A DNA stretch of 64,000 nt from the NCBI RefSeq assembly GCF_030345695.1, contig NZ_JAUASV010000001.1, forward strand, positions 247,458 to 311,457, read 5' to 3'. Below, piece after piece: positions 54,422-62,649 of the stretch. A program made the position numbers and the translations under genes. The notes under the pieces were generated by a model. That model searched no databases. It was given only the letters and a program-made list of their open reading frames with translations, and had not been told where the DNA came from. Within the stretch, counting starts at the first letter, position 1, and each line of letters begins with the position of its first letter. The stretch comes from Galbitalea sp. SE-J8. Its GTDB lineage: Bacteria > Actinomycetota > Actinomycetes > Actinomycetales > Microbacteriaceae.

Positions 54422-55725
54422 TTGGAACCGGCCAGGATCGTCTTGAGCTGCTGCCCGGCCTGGGTCATCACCTCCTGGGGCTCGCCCTTCCCCGCGGTGA
54501 TCTTCTGCATTGACGCCTCGTAGACGCTCGAATTGATGTCACCGAAGTCGGTCGTGCCGGCCAGGAAGAAGCGGGCCTTGTCGCGGAACGGCATGAACTG
54601 CGCCATCTCGGGCGCCTTGGCCTTCACGTCATCGACGGAGATGTCCTGACGAGTCGGCGGGTTGCCCGATCCGGTCGACCAGGCGAGCTGGTTCTCCTTG
54701 CTGTTCCAGTAGTTCAGGAAGGTGGTGACGGCGCTCTTCTGGTCCGCAGAGCCCCAAGCGTCCTTGCTGACGAAGAGCATGTTGCTGTTCGCGACCGGGA
54801 TCGCGCCCTTCGGTCCTTCAGGCACGTTCGTGATCCCGAAGTCGAGGTTGGCGCCCTTGAAGCCGTTGATCATCCACGGGCCCTCGGAGAGCATGCCCAC
54901 CTTGCCCGACTGGAACAGGGCGTCCGCGTCAGGTCCGGAGATCCCCGCGGGCGAGACCTTCTTCGACTTGAGGAGGTCGGCCCAGGTCGTGACTGCCTCG
55001 ATGCTGGCGGCGTCCTGGATAGTCGACTTCCTCCCGTCTTCGGAGAGCGTGCCACCGCCGTTGCCCCACATCAGCGACTCCCAGATCGCCGGCGATGTGT
55101 GGTCGGGGAGCACGAATCCGTACTGGTCCGGCTTGCCGTCGCCGTCGACGTCCTTCGTGAGCTTGACCGCGTCGTCCTGGAACTCCTGCCACGTCGTCGG
55201 CGGCTTGTTCGGGTCGAGGCCGGCCTCGGTGAACAGCTTCTTGCTGTAGTAGACGAGCACCGGCGTGAATGTCATCGGGACGGCGTAGTTCTTGCCCTCG
55301 AACTCGGTGGCCGACCGATCGGCGGGGAACAGCTGCGACGCATCCTTCCAGCCCTTGTAGTAGTCGCTCAGGTCGGCGAACGCGCCCTTCGACGCGTACT
55401 GGCCGACGGACTCGGCGCCGCCCACGGCGATGGAGGGGCCCTTGTGTGCACCGAGCGCAGGGAGCAGCTTCTCTCCGAGCACGTCCCAGGGCATGACGGA
55501 CATCTTGACCTGGACCTTCTTCTGGCTGGCGTTGAAGGCGGCCACCCGCGCCTTGAGGACGTCTCCGTCCGGGCCGGTGAAGCCGTTCCAGAAGGTGATG
55601 GTGGTGGTGCCGCCCGAGTCTCCGGCGGATCCGGAGGAACAGGACGACAGAGCGCCGGCAGCGAGGCCCGCGGCGAGTGCCGCGGCCGCGAGCACGCGGA
55701 GCCTGGGTCGGATGGTGTGGTTCAC
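54418..55725 (-). CDS. Sugar ABC transporter substrate-binding lipoprotein (family 1)
   Basis: 435 residues with a lipoprotein signal, lipobox LSSC at about 26-29. TITFWNGFTGPDGD and the later WMINGFKGANLDFGITNVP are typical of oligosaccharide receptors. First gene of the operon SBP-MalF-MalG-GH1-GH2. The operators at 55775-55801 lie about 50 bp upstream. GAAGGAGAAAC gives the ribosome site. A conventional lipid anchor, unlike the two receptors in the core region. Confidence 0.92.
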   Translation of the reverse strand: MNHTIRPRLRVLAAAALAAGLAAGALSSCSSGSAGDSGGTTTITFWNGFTGPDGDVLKARVAAFNASQKKVQVKMSVMPWDVLGEKLLPALGAHKGPSIAVGGAESVGQYASKGAFADLSDYYKGWKDASQLFPADRSATEFEGKNYAVPMTFTPVLVYYSKKLFTEAGLDPNKPPTTWQEFQDDAVKLTKDVDGDGKPDQYGFVLPDHTSPAIWESLMWGNGGGTLSEDGRKSTIQDAASIEAVTTWADLLKSKKVSPAGISGPDADALFQSGKVGMLSEGPWMINGFKGANLDFGITNVPEGPKGAIPVANSNMLFVSKDAWGSADQKSAVTTFLNYWNSKENQLAWSTGSGNPPTRQDISVDDVKAKAPEMAQFMPFRDKARFFLAGTTDFGDINSSVYEASMQKITAGKGEPQEVMTQAGQQLKTILAGSK

Positions 55726-55774
55726 GGGTTTCTCCTTCGTGACGACGTTGTCAGGATTGGCAAGTGGAGCGCTA

Positions 55775-55801
55775 TGCCACGTGGCACATTACCACGTGGC
55801 A
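55775..55801. promoter_or_regulatory. Two LacI-type operators upstream of the sugar transporter operon
   Basis: TGCCACGTGGCA (55775-55786) and TACCACGTGGCA (55790-55801), centres 15 bp apart. Located before the binding-protein gene; same motif as beside the regulator gene. Confidence 0.85.
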
Positions 55802-55861
55802 ATACCGTGAGCGGCCGGCGGAGCATCACCTTGGTAACGATTCGCGCGCCGGGTTCCTGAT

Positions 55862-58447
55862 TTACGAGATGGCGAACGATCGGTAGTTCACCCTGGTGTC
55901 CTCAGTGACGGCACCGACCTGGCAGCCCGTGAGGGCCGCACTGCGCGTCTGCACGACAGAGCCGTCGATCGAGAAGGTGAACGTGGAGCCGGACTTCACC
56001 GCAGTGAGCGTGTGCGCGATCTGCGGATTGAAGCCTCCCGGCAGGGCGATGGCCGGCCAGCTGTCGGCGACTCCGGCGACGATCGAATGGCTCACGAACT
56101 GTCCATTCGAGGGGTCGAACCACGCCTGCATGTAGTTGGAGTCGTCCTTGTAGCACGCGTAGATCCCGTACTTGGGATGCGCGCTCGATCCCGTGGCGAC
56201 GCGACGGATCGAGCTCGACACCGTGTAGTTCGCCTGCGCCAGGCCGGCGCCGGTGAAGATCGAGTTCCAGCTCGACGCGCCGGTGGACGCGGACTCAACG
56301 CTGTTCGTGTCGTTCACGATCCAGGAGCCCGTCTGCAGCCCGCCGCCGTAGGGGTTGCCTGCGCTCACCGAATACCGGGAGGCTCCCCACGCCTTCCGGT
56401 CCTGGACGTCCAACGCGGTGAACTGCACTGCGCTGTCCTCGGTGACCAACCCCACCTGGCACCCCTGGATCGGAGCGGCTCGAGAGGGCTGCGCCACCCC
56501 ATCGACGGTGAACGAGAAGGTGTCGCCTGATCTGCTGACACCGATCGTGTGGGCGACGGAAGGGTTGAAGCCCGGCAGCGCCTGCGCACCGCTGAATCCG
56601 TAGTTCGTGCCCCCCAGACGCACGTTGGTCACGAACTGGCTGTTGGCAGGGTCGAGCCAAGCCTGGATGTAGTTGTCGGAGTTGCCGTAGCACGCGTAGA
56701 CGCCGTACTTCGGTGCCGCGGACGTGGTTCCGACGGCCGTGCGCTTCGCCGTGACCGAGAGGGAGTAGTCGAGCAGTCGGGTGTCAGCGCCGGTAAAGAG
56801 CGAGTTCCACCCTGAACCGAGACCGGTGGACGAGGCGGCCGCCGCGCTGACCTTGGTCCACGGTCCGCGCTGGAGTCCGCCGGCATACGGAGTGGAGGCA
56901 TCCGCGCTGTAGACCGAGTCTCCCCAGCCGTGCGGCGATCCCGATGTGGCTCCGGCCCATCGGAAGGTCGCCATCGCGCCCGCCGGGAGGCTGTACGTGA
57001 ATGACTGGCTCCCGCTCCGGATCTTGAAGCTGCTCGTCGATGCGGCGCGGTTCCACGCCACGACGACTCGAGTGCCGTCCGGGTTGAGGAACGCGACGTC
57101 CTGGACACTGGTGTCGCCGAAGCTGGTCGAGGCGATGCGCTTCGCGCCGGGCGTCACGAACTTGGAGAACTGGCCGGTCCAGAAATAGCTCGAGTTCGGC
57201 GTCGCCGTTCCGGTCGACTGATCGATGGTGTAGAGCGGTTGGATCGGGATGCCCGGGTGGTTGCTCGTCGCGCTTCCCTTGCAGATGTCGACTGCACCGG
57301 TATGGTACGGCCCCGAAGTCGTGTCGAGGGCGACGTTCCAGCTGATCACGCTCTGAGCCCAGTTGCGCGTGCCGTTCACCAGCACGTCGCGGAAGTCGCG
57401 ATCAGTGCAGTACGGCGCGAGCTCTGTCTGGTAAATCGGCTTGTACGGATACTTGCCGTGGAGCGGGCTGAGGTCGGTAGGAGCGCCGACATAGCCGTGG
57501 TGCGAAGAGCCCTCGGTCTCGGCGCGAGCTGCCGCGTCACCCCACACCTGGTCCGCGTAGTTGGGATCGAAGCCGACGGTGTCGCCGGCGAAGATCCGGG
57601 GCTGCAATCCCGCGGCGTAGAGCTTCGGTGCAAAATAGTTGACGATGAAGTCCGCGGACTGCGTCGGTGACAGCACCATGGTGTTGTACGTATTGCCGAC
57701 CGTGGGCTCGTTCTGCGCACTCGTGGCCCAGACCGGGATCCCCTGCGCCTCGTATGCCTGGGTGGCTTTCACGAGGTAGTTGGCGTACGCGTCGCGGTAC
57801 TGCGAGAGCAGAGTTCCCGGGTAGCCGTCCTGCGCCGGGGCAGTGAGGGTGCCGCTGTCCTTCATCCAGGCTGGCGCGCTCCACGACGTCAGGTTGACCT
57901 TGATTCCCGGGTTCACCGTGAGCGCCTTCTTCACCATCGGCACGACATCGTCGAGGTCGCGGGAGATGCTGAACTGATTCAACGAGGTGTCTCCGGCGGT
58001 GTCGTCGTACGTGTAGTACGTCGGCTTGCCCGGCTCGGTGTAGACGAAGTCGGTCGACCCCATGGGCTGGCGCAGCAGATTCAGCCCGATCGACTGTGCG
58101 GTCGAACCGCCGAACAGATCTCCGAAGACTGCATCCCGCGTGGCAGCCGACACCTTTCGGTTCAGGAGGTACGACGACGAGTCGGTGAGCGTCGCACCGA
58201 ACCCGGTCATCGTCTGATAGGTGCGCTCGTCGTCGGTGTCAATCGTGAGCGGGTTGGTTCCGCTATCGGCCGCGAACGTCGCTCCCGTCACCGCGGTCAA
58301 GCCGGTGTGCACCTGACCGTCGAGCGTCCGCCAGACTGAGACGCTCTGGCCATCGGCGAGCGCGGGTGGAGCCGCGAGCCCGATGATGCTCAGGCTGGTC
58401 GCCGAAGCGAGAAGCAGGGCTGTCACGGTTGTCGATCGTCGCGTCAT
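55862..58447 (-). CDS. Secreted GH30-family glycoside hydrolase with duplicated C-terminal domain
   Basis: 861 residues, signal peptide about 1-31 (AAPPALA). Catalytic barrel about 60-430: acid/base Glu247 in ATSAQNEPTV and nucleophile Glu342 in IYQTELAPY, then the GH30 side beta-domain to about 510. Two similar 165-residue domains follow (about 520-690 and 690-861), each with YAGG/YGGGLQ, WNSLFTGA/WNSIFTGA and PKYGVYACY/PKYGIYACY; they look like laminin-G-type sugar-binding modules. GH30 members include beta-1,6-galactanase, beta-1,6-glucanase and xylanase. ATG has GGAGG upstream. Confidence 0.88.
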   Translation of the reverse strand: MTRRSTTVTALLLASATSLSIIGLAAPPALADGQSVSVWRTLDGQVHTGLTAVTGATFAADSGTNPLTIDTDDERTYQTMTGFGATLTDSSSYLLNRKVSAATRDAVFGDLFGGSTAQSIGLNLLRQPMGSTDFVYTEPGKPTYYTYDDTAGDTSLNQFSISRDLDDVVPMVKKALTVNPGIKVNLTSWSAPAWMKDSGTLTAPAQDGYPGTLLSQYRDAYANYLVKATQAYEAQGIPVWATSAQNEPTVGNTYNTMVLSPTQSADFIVNYFAPKLYAAGLQPRIFAGDTVGFDPNYADQVWGDAAARAETEGSSHHGYVGAPTDLSPLHGKYPYKPIYQTELAPYCTDRDFRDVLVNGTRNWAQSVISWNVALDTTSGPYHTGAVDICKGSATSNHPGIPIQPLYTIDQSTGTATPNSSYFWTGQFSKFVTPGAKRIASTSFGDTSVQDVAFLNPDGTRVVVAWNRAASTSSFKIRSGSQSFTYSLPAGAMATFRWAGATSGSPHGWGDSVYSADASTPYAGGLQRGPWTKVSAAAASSTGLGSGWNSLFTGADTRLLDYSLSVTAKRTAVGTTSAAPKYGVYACYGNSDNYIQAWLDPANSQFVTNVRLGGTNYGFSGAQALPGFNPSVAHTIGVSRSGDTFSFTVDGVAQPSRAAPIQGCQVGLVTEDSAVQFTALDVQDRKAWGASRYSVSAGNPYGGGLQTGSWIVNDTNSVESASTGASSWNSIFTGAGLAQANYTVSSSIRRVATGSSAHPKYGIYACYKDDSNYMQAWFDPSNGQFVSHSIVAGVADSWPAIALPGGFNPQIAHTLTAVKSGSTFTFSIDGSVVQTRSAALTGCQVGAVTEDTRVNYRSFAIS

Positions 58448-58480
58448 CGCGGCCTCCAGTCTGGGTGTTCAGCCTGGTCT

Positions 58481-58504
58481 TACCACGTAGCATGCCACGT
58501 AGCA
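58481..58504. promoter_or_regulatory. Two LacI-type operators upstream of GH30
   Basis: TACCACGTAGCA (58481-58492) and TGCCACGTAGCA (58493-58504), directly adjacent, each with one changed base (GTAG for GTGG) relative to the other pairs. The IS element begins about 6 bp further upstream. Confidence 0.8.
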
Positions 58505-58510
58505 AGACTC

Positions 58511-59409
58511 GTCTGTGCTTAGAGGTCGTGCCGATAGGTCATGGTCGTCGGGTGGGTCTGGTGTCCCAGCGGTGTCGGGTCCAGGCTTCTCGGATGAGGC
58601 GTCGGGTGATGATGATCGCGCCCGCGAGTGCGATGAACGCGTCGATGACGCGGGTGCGGCGCTCGGTGCAGATCTGAAGTTTCCGGAACCCGCGGGTATG
58701 CCACGAGTTGGTGCGTTCGACGACCCAGCGGGCGCCGGTCTGCAGGGGCGTGCCCTTCTTGCTGATCACGTAGTCGACGCCGAGGGTGTCCAGCAGGTCG
58801 CGGGTCTTCCCGGAGTCGTAGCCGGCGTCCAGGTGCACGGTGATGCGTTCGGGGAGATCGAACCCGAACCGACCCAGCTCCTCCAACGTGGGAGCCAGCA
58901 GCGGGGAGTCGTGGCAGTTCGCGCCCGCGATCACGCACCCCAGCGGGATCCCGTTCCCGTCGACGAGGAGGGAGCGTTTGGTGCCCTGTCTCCCGCGGTC
59001 TACCGGGGATCTCCCGGCGGCCTCACCACCGCAGGGCCCTTTCACAATGCACCCGTCCACCGACAGGTCGCCCAGCTGAAGGCCGATCATCTTGTCGTAC
59101 GCGTCGAGGCAGATCTGTTCCAGCATCGTGAAGATCCCGTGCCGGATCCACTCGTCACGCCGACGCCGGATCGTGGTCGCCGAGCACGTGTCGTCGGCGA
59201 TCTTGACGTACCCGGCGCCAAGCACGAGCACCTGGATCAGCTTGTCGAAGACGACCCGGTCCGACACACGGGGCCGGTGGCAACCCAGCGGATGCTCATC
59301 AACCACCGGTGGGACGAGGGCCTCGAACTGGTGCCACAACGGCTCAATGATCGAAGATGGAACCGCGGGCACGAGGCGTCCTGTTGATGCATGAGTTCTT
59401 CACACAACC
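58511..59409. mobile_element. IS5-family insertion sequence
   Basis: About 0.9 kb around a single transposase gene. Imperfect inverted ends can be aligned: TGTGCTTAGAGGTCGTGC (58514-58531) against TGTGTGAAGAACTCATGC (reverse complement of 59389-59406), 12 of 18 matching. Exact ends and target duplication are not certain. It separates GH30 and its operators from whatever lay upstream. Confidence 0.65.
58539..59372 (-). CDS. IS5-family DDE transposase
   Basis: 277 residues, full length. DDE residues in LSVDGCIVK, VHLDAGYDSGK and RWVVERTNSW; SPVDRGRQGTKRSLLVDGNG is a family signature. GTG start. Same orientation as GH30, so readthrough from its promoter could reach GH30. No frameshift is visible, so the element may still move. 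Confidence 0.9.
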   Translation of the reverse strand: MPAVPSSIIEPLWHQFEALVPPVVDEHPLGCHRPRVSDRVVFDKLIQVLVLGAGYVKIADDTCSATTIRRRRDEWIRHGIFTMLEQICLDAYDKMIGLQLGDLSVDGCIVKGPCGGEAAGRSPVDRGRQGTKRSLLVDGNGIPLGCVIAGANCHDSPLLAPTLEELGRFGFDLPERITVHLDAGYDSGKTRDLLDTLGVDYVISKKGTPLQTGARWVVERTNSWHTRGFRKLQICTERRTRVIDAFIALAGAIIITRRLIREAWTRHRWDTRPTRRP

Positions 59410-59410
59410 C

Positions 59411-59823
59411 TGGTTAACAGGCCTCGTGCTCGTTCCGACGTCAACGCGCCGCGATCACCCACCTTTCGGCGCGACCTCTTACACCGCTGCACGGCTCGGC
59501 CACAGCTTCGACGCGACTGCTGAGGCCCGCGACCCGTCGACACTGCTGCAGCGCATGCTCGACGGCCGCGCCCAGCGCGACGCCGCGGATCGCGCGACCG
59601 GTTGGCGGGACCGCGCCGAGCGCACCCGGCGCTTCCTTGCCCGAGTCGAAGCTATGCCGTCGGCAGACGCCGCTCGGCTCATCCGCGAGCAGCAGGAGCA
59701 CGCCCGGACAGAGGCCGCACGCGCACTCGCAGTGCGTGAGGCGCGCCTCGCCCAGCTTCCCGACGTGTCGCACCGACGCGACGACCACGGTCGACCCCGC
59801 CGAGCCTGGGGCTCGGCCTTTGA
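59411..59823 (+). pseudogene. Fragment, possibly C-terminal part of a conjugative relaxase
   Basis: An open stretch rich in Arg/Ala/Asp/Glu helix sequence (RMLDGRAQRDAADRATGWRD, then ADAARLIREQQEHARTEAAR), 5' end cut by the IS element. The composition recalls the helical tails of TraA/TrwC-type relaxases, but no catalytic motif is present. Identity is weak. Confidence 0.25.
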
Positions 59824-60094
59824 TTACAGCCGGTCTTCGAGCGCGTTCGGCCCGCGGCTATGGTCCAGCACGGCGAGGACTTCGGCGTGCTCGATCTCCG
59901 GAAGCACCCGGTACCAGAGGTGGTATCGGAACACGGTCAGGCTCTCGTGCCGAACGCCGGGCCGCACCCCGGGATGCAGGAGCGAAGTCATGGAGGAAGC
60001 GCTCCGTCTGATCCGGCGCGTTGGCGTCGAGGTACGCCTAGATCTCCTCGAAGTCCCGCTGCGCCTGGCCGTCGAGGAGGACGTGAAAGGTCAC
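59824..60094 (-). pseudogene. ParE/RelE-type toxin with in-frame stop and frameshift
   Basis: Starts GTG in 4-bp overlap with the antitoxin stop and reads TFHVLLDGQAQRDFEEI, then TAG (60038-60040), then AYLDANAPDQTERFLHDF. After a frameshift near 59985 it continues HPGVRPGVRHESLTVFRYHL and EIEHAEVLAVLDHSRGPNAL. The whole order matches ParE toxins. Two lesions make it inactive. Confidence 0.75.
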
Positions 60095-60312
60095 GCGCTA
60101 CGGCGAGCGCGAACGCGGCGCAGGAACTCGTCAGCCGGGACCGCGTCGGGGCTCGGACCCGAACCCATCCCGGGCAGGCGCCGGTCGATCTCGGCAAGGA
60201 CGTGCGGCGGGACGTCGTCGTAGTCCAGCGAGCCCTCGACGGCACGGATCAACTCGCGCCGGGATTCGGCGTCGAGTCGGAGCACCTGCTCCAGAAGCGC
60301 GCTGTCGACCAC
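60091..60312 (-). CDS. Addiction-module antitoxin (ParD/RelB-like)
   Basis: 73 residues: a helical N-terminus (LLEQVLRLDAESRRELIRAV) and a C-terminal VPADEFLRRVRARR helix, like putative addiction module components paired with ParE toxins. Intact although its toxin is broken. No clear promoter element was identified upstream. Confidence 0.65.
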   Translation of the reverse strand: MVDSALLEQVLRLDAESRRELIRAVEGSLDYDDVPPHVLAEIDRRLPGMGSGPSPDAVPADEFLRRVRARRSA

Positions 60313-60428
60313 GCGCCCACGGTACCTGCCGCGCCCGGCATCTGGGAGAGCGCCCCGACCGGACTGCGGCCCGATGATGACTGGGTGCGGTCATCAACCA
60401 CGCACGGCTCGTATCGTGGGTGTGCAAA

Positions 60429-60469
60429 GAGGGCGCTCGATCTCAGTACCAGTGAGATCGAGCGCCCTC
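60429..60469 (-). terminator. Rho-independent terminator of the ars-side operon
   Basis: GAGGGCGCTCGATCTCA (60429-60445) and its exact complement (60453-60469) with a 7-nt loop; on the minus strand TTTGC follows. It lies 15 bp past the end of the 65-residue gene and close to the right border of the island. Confidence 0.8.
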
Positions 60470-60483
60470 CCGCTCTCGCAGAG

Positions 60484-60681
60484 CTACTTGCCGTTCTCCG
60501 TCACGCTGGTGTTCGGATGCCGGGCAGCTGCCGCTTCGGAGACGTCCCGCCCGCTGATCGCGGAGCGGTTGTGAGTGCCGGTGGGCTTGTTGCCGCCGGA
60601 CTCGGTCACACTCGTCCTTGGGTGACGAGCTGCCGCCGCGTTGGAGATGTGGCGGCCGGTGATTGCCGATCGATTCGCCAT
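60484..60681 (-). CDS. 65-residue protein with duplicated SAxxGR...ARHPxTSVTE motif
   Basis: Two near-identical halves: NRSAITGRHISNAAAARHPR then TSVTESG, and NRSAISGRDVSEAAAARHPN then TSVTENG. Short proteins with the same motif are widespread in actinobacteria; function unknown. ATG 60681 is 2 bp after the flavoprotein stop and GGGAGG lies inside that gene's 3' end, so it is translationally coupled to it. Confidence 0.7.
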   Translation of the reverse strand: MANRSAITGRHISNAAAARHPRTSVTESGGNKPTGTHNRSAISGRDVSEAAAARHPNTSVTENGK

Positions 60682-60683
60682 GA

Positions 60684-62153
60684 TCAGCCTCCCTTCTCTT
60701 CGGGTCCGTCCTCGCTGCCTGCGAGGGGCGCCGCCTGAAGGGGGCGGACGTCGGTATCCCTGACGAGGCCCACGAGGTCGCCCGCCCGCCCGACCTGGCG
60801 CGACCACGCCTGGGTGGCGACCTGGACCGCGTCCCACGGCGAGCCGAGCGGCGGTGTGTAGGAGAGGTCGAGGTCGCTCACCTGCTCGACGGTGAGGCCG
60901 GCGAACAGGGCGGTCGCGTAGGTGTCGACGCGCTTCGCGGTCTCGGTGCCGAGGCGTCCGACGAGTTGCGCGCCGAGCAGCCGGCCCGTGCCCGTGTCGC
61001 CCGTGACGCGGATGCTGATCGGCTGCGCGCCCGGGTAGTAGCGCTTGTGGTCGTCGGCGGAGACCTGCGTCGTCGCTGGCGCGAAGCCTGCGGCTGCGGC
61101 CTCGCGCTCGCGCAGCCCGGTGCGGGACGCGACGAGGTCGAAGACCTTGACGACCTGGGTGCCCACGGATCCGGCGAACCGGGCATCCCCGCCGAGGGCG
61201 TTCTCTCCGGCGACCCGGCCCTGCTTGTGCGCGGTGGTGCCGAGCGGAAGGTAGGTGACACCGAGGAGCCGGTGGTGGGTGACGATGCCGTCGCCGGCCG
61301 CGTAGACGTTCGGGAGGCCGGTGCGCATCGCCTCATCGACCACGACCGCACCGCCGGCGCCGAGCGTCGCGCCCGCGCGTTCGAGCAGGTCGGTGTTGGG
61401 ACGGACGCCGACCACGAGCAGAACGAGCTCCGCCGTGAACGTGGCCGGGACGCCGTCGCTGGTCGCGGTCACCGTGAGGCCCGCGGCCGTCTTCTCGATG
61501 GCCGTGACCGTGGTGTGCGTGACGACGCGCACGCCGTGGTCGTCGAGCTCGGCGCGCACGATCCCGCCGAGCTCGGGGTCGAGTGTCGAGAGCACCTGGG
61601 GTCCGCGCTGCAGCTGCGTCACGGCGAGCCCCCGCACGGTGAACGCTTCCGCCATCTCGAGCCCGACATAGCCGGCACCGACGATGATCGCGGATGCGGG
61701 CCGCCTCTCGTCGAGCTGGCGCTCCAGGGCGAACGTGTCGCCCATCGAGTGGATGACGTGCAGCCCGTCCTCGGGCGTGAGCCGACCGACGCCGGTGATT
61801 CCGGCATCCGAGGGGAGCGCGCCGGTGCCGACGACGAGCTCGTCGTAGGCGAGCTCCGAACTCGCGCCGTCCGAACCGGTGAGCATGAGGCGTTTGCCGG
61901 GAACGTCGATGTCGGTCGCAAGGGTGTTGAGCCGCAGGCTCATCCCGGTCGCCTCGAGGTCGGCGTGGGTGCGGTGGGCGAGCGACTGCCACGGCTGGAC
62001 CTCGCCCGAGAAGAAGTACGGGATGCCGCAGATCGAGTAGTTGGGGTACTCGTCGGCGACGACGACGGTCACGTCGACGGACGGGTCGAGCTCTCGGGCG
62101 CGAAGCGCGGCGGAGATGCCGGCGTCGCTGCCGCCGATGGCGACGATGTGCAT
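60684..62153 (-). CDS. FAD-dependent NAD(P)H oxidoreductase, CoA-disulfide reductase type
   Basis: 489 residues of the pyridine nucleotide-disulfide family. FAD fingerprint IVAIGGSDAGISAALRARE, redox Cys in NYSICGIPYF (about 43), NAD fingerprint AIIVGAGYVGLEMAEAF, second FAD motif VYAAGDGI and a dimerisation domain. The single Cys fits CoA-disulfide reductase or NADH oxidase. In ars clusters such flavoproteins are common, perhaps for thiol supply. Follows the aquaporin remnant by 14 bp. Confidence 0.85.
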   Translation of the reverse strand: MHIVAIGGSDAGISAALRARELDPSVDVTVVVADEYPNYSICGIPYFFSGEVQPWQSLAHRTHADLEATGMSLRLNTLATDIDVPGKRLMLTGSDGASSELAYDELVVGTGALPSDAGITGVGRLTPEDGLHVIHSMGDTFALERQLDERRPASAIIVGAGYVGLEMAEAFTVRGLAVTQLQRGPQVLSTLDPELGGIVRAELDDHGVRVVTHTTVTAIEKTAAGLTVTATSDGVPATFTAELVLLVVGVRPNTDLLERAGATLGAGGAVVVDEAMRTGLPNVYAAGDGIVTHHRLLGVTYLPLGTTAHKQGRVAGENALGGDARFAGSVGTQVVKVFDLVASRTGLREREAAAAGFAPATTQVSADDHKRYYPGAQPISIRVTGDTGTGRLLGAQLVGRLGTETAKRVDTYATALFAGLTVEQVSDLDLSYTPPLGSPWDAVQVATQAWSRQVGRAGDLVGLVRDTDVRPLQAAPLAGSEDGPEEKGG

Positions 62154-62167
62154 GGGCGTTCCTGTTC

Positions 62168-62600
62168 TCAGCGTGTGGTCGGGTGAGGGATCACGACATC
62201 GGATGCGGTGCGCACGACGTCCGGGACGCGCCCGACGTTCGGGAAGAGCCCGGCGTTCGGGAAGAGCCCGGCGTTCGGGAAGAGCACGAGGGCGAGCACC
62301 GCGCCGAGTGCGCCCCCGGCGATCTGCGCCGCGATGAACGGCACGACGGATGCCAGTTGGCGAGCTCGGCGCCCGCGATCGCGCCCGCGACCTGCGCGAG
62401 CGCGTAGAGAAGCGCCTCGCGGATGCCGAGTCCGGCTGGGGCGCGACGTGCGACGAACCAGCCGACGACCGACACGACGGGGTTGAGGTGGGCTCCGGAG
62501 ACGGGCCCGAGCGTCAGGATGATCACCGCGATACCGAGCGCGGTCGCAGGGCCGTGCCGAGCAGTTCGGCGAGCAGCCGGCGGGAGAGGGATGCGTTCAT
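62168..62600 (-). pseudogene. Aquaglyceroporin remnant (arsenite channel type)
   Basis: Reads SLSRRLLAELLGTAL, then after a frameshift IAVIILTLGPVSGAHLNPVV with the first NPA-type motif and ALLYALAQVAGAIAGAELA. A second shift leads to VVPFIAAQIAGGALGAVLAL at the C-terminal helix. About 100 residues with the second NPA motif are missing. The channel cannot work. C-terminal part contains a 6-residue LFPNAG triplicate. Confidence 0.75.
62231..62284. repeat. 18-bp tandem repeat, three copies
   Basis: CCCGGCGTTCGGGAAGAG at 62231 (one base different), 62249 and 62267; in frame within the aquaporin remnant, encoding LFPNAG. Confidence 0.9.
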
Positions 62601-62634
62601 GTCGTGGTCATCTTGACGGCGATCATTACTTCAG

Positions 62635-62649
62635 TCAACATTGAGTCAA
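62635..62649. promoter_or_regulatory. Putative ArsR operator
   Basis: TCAACATTGAGTCAA combines TCAA-N2-TTGA and the palindrome TTGAGTCAA, resembling ArsR/SmtB half-sites. It touches the start codon of the ArsR-ArsC gene and lies 35 bp from the divergent aquaporin start. Confidence 0.5.
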
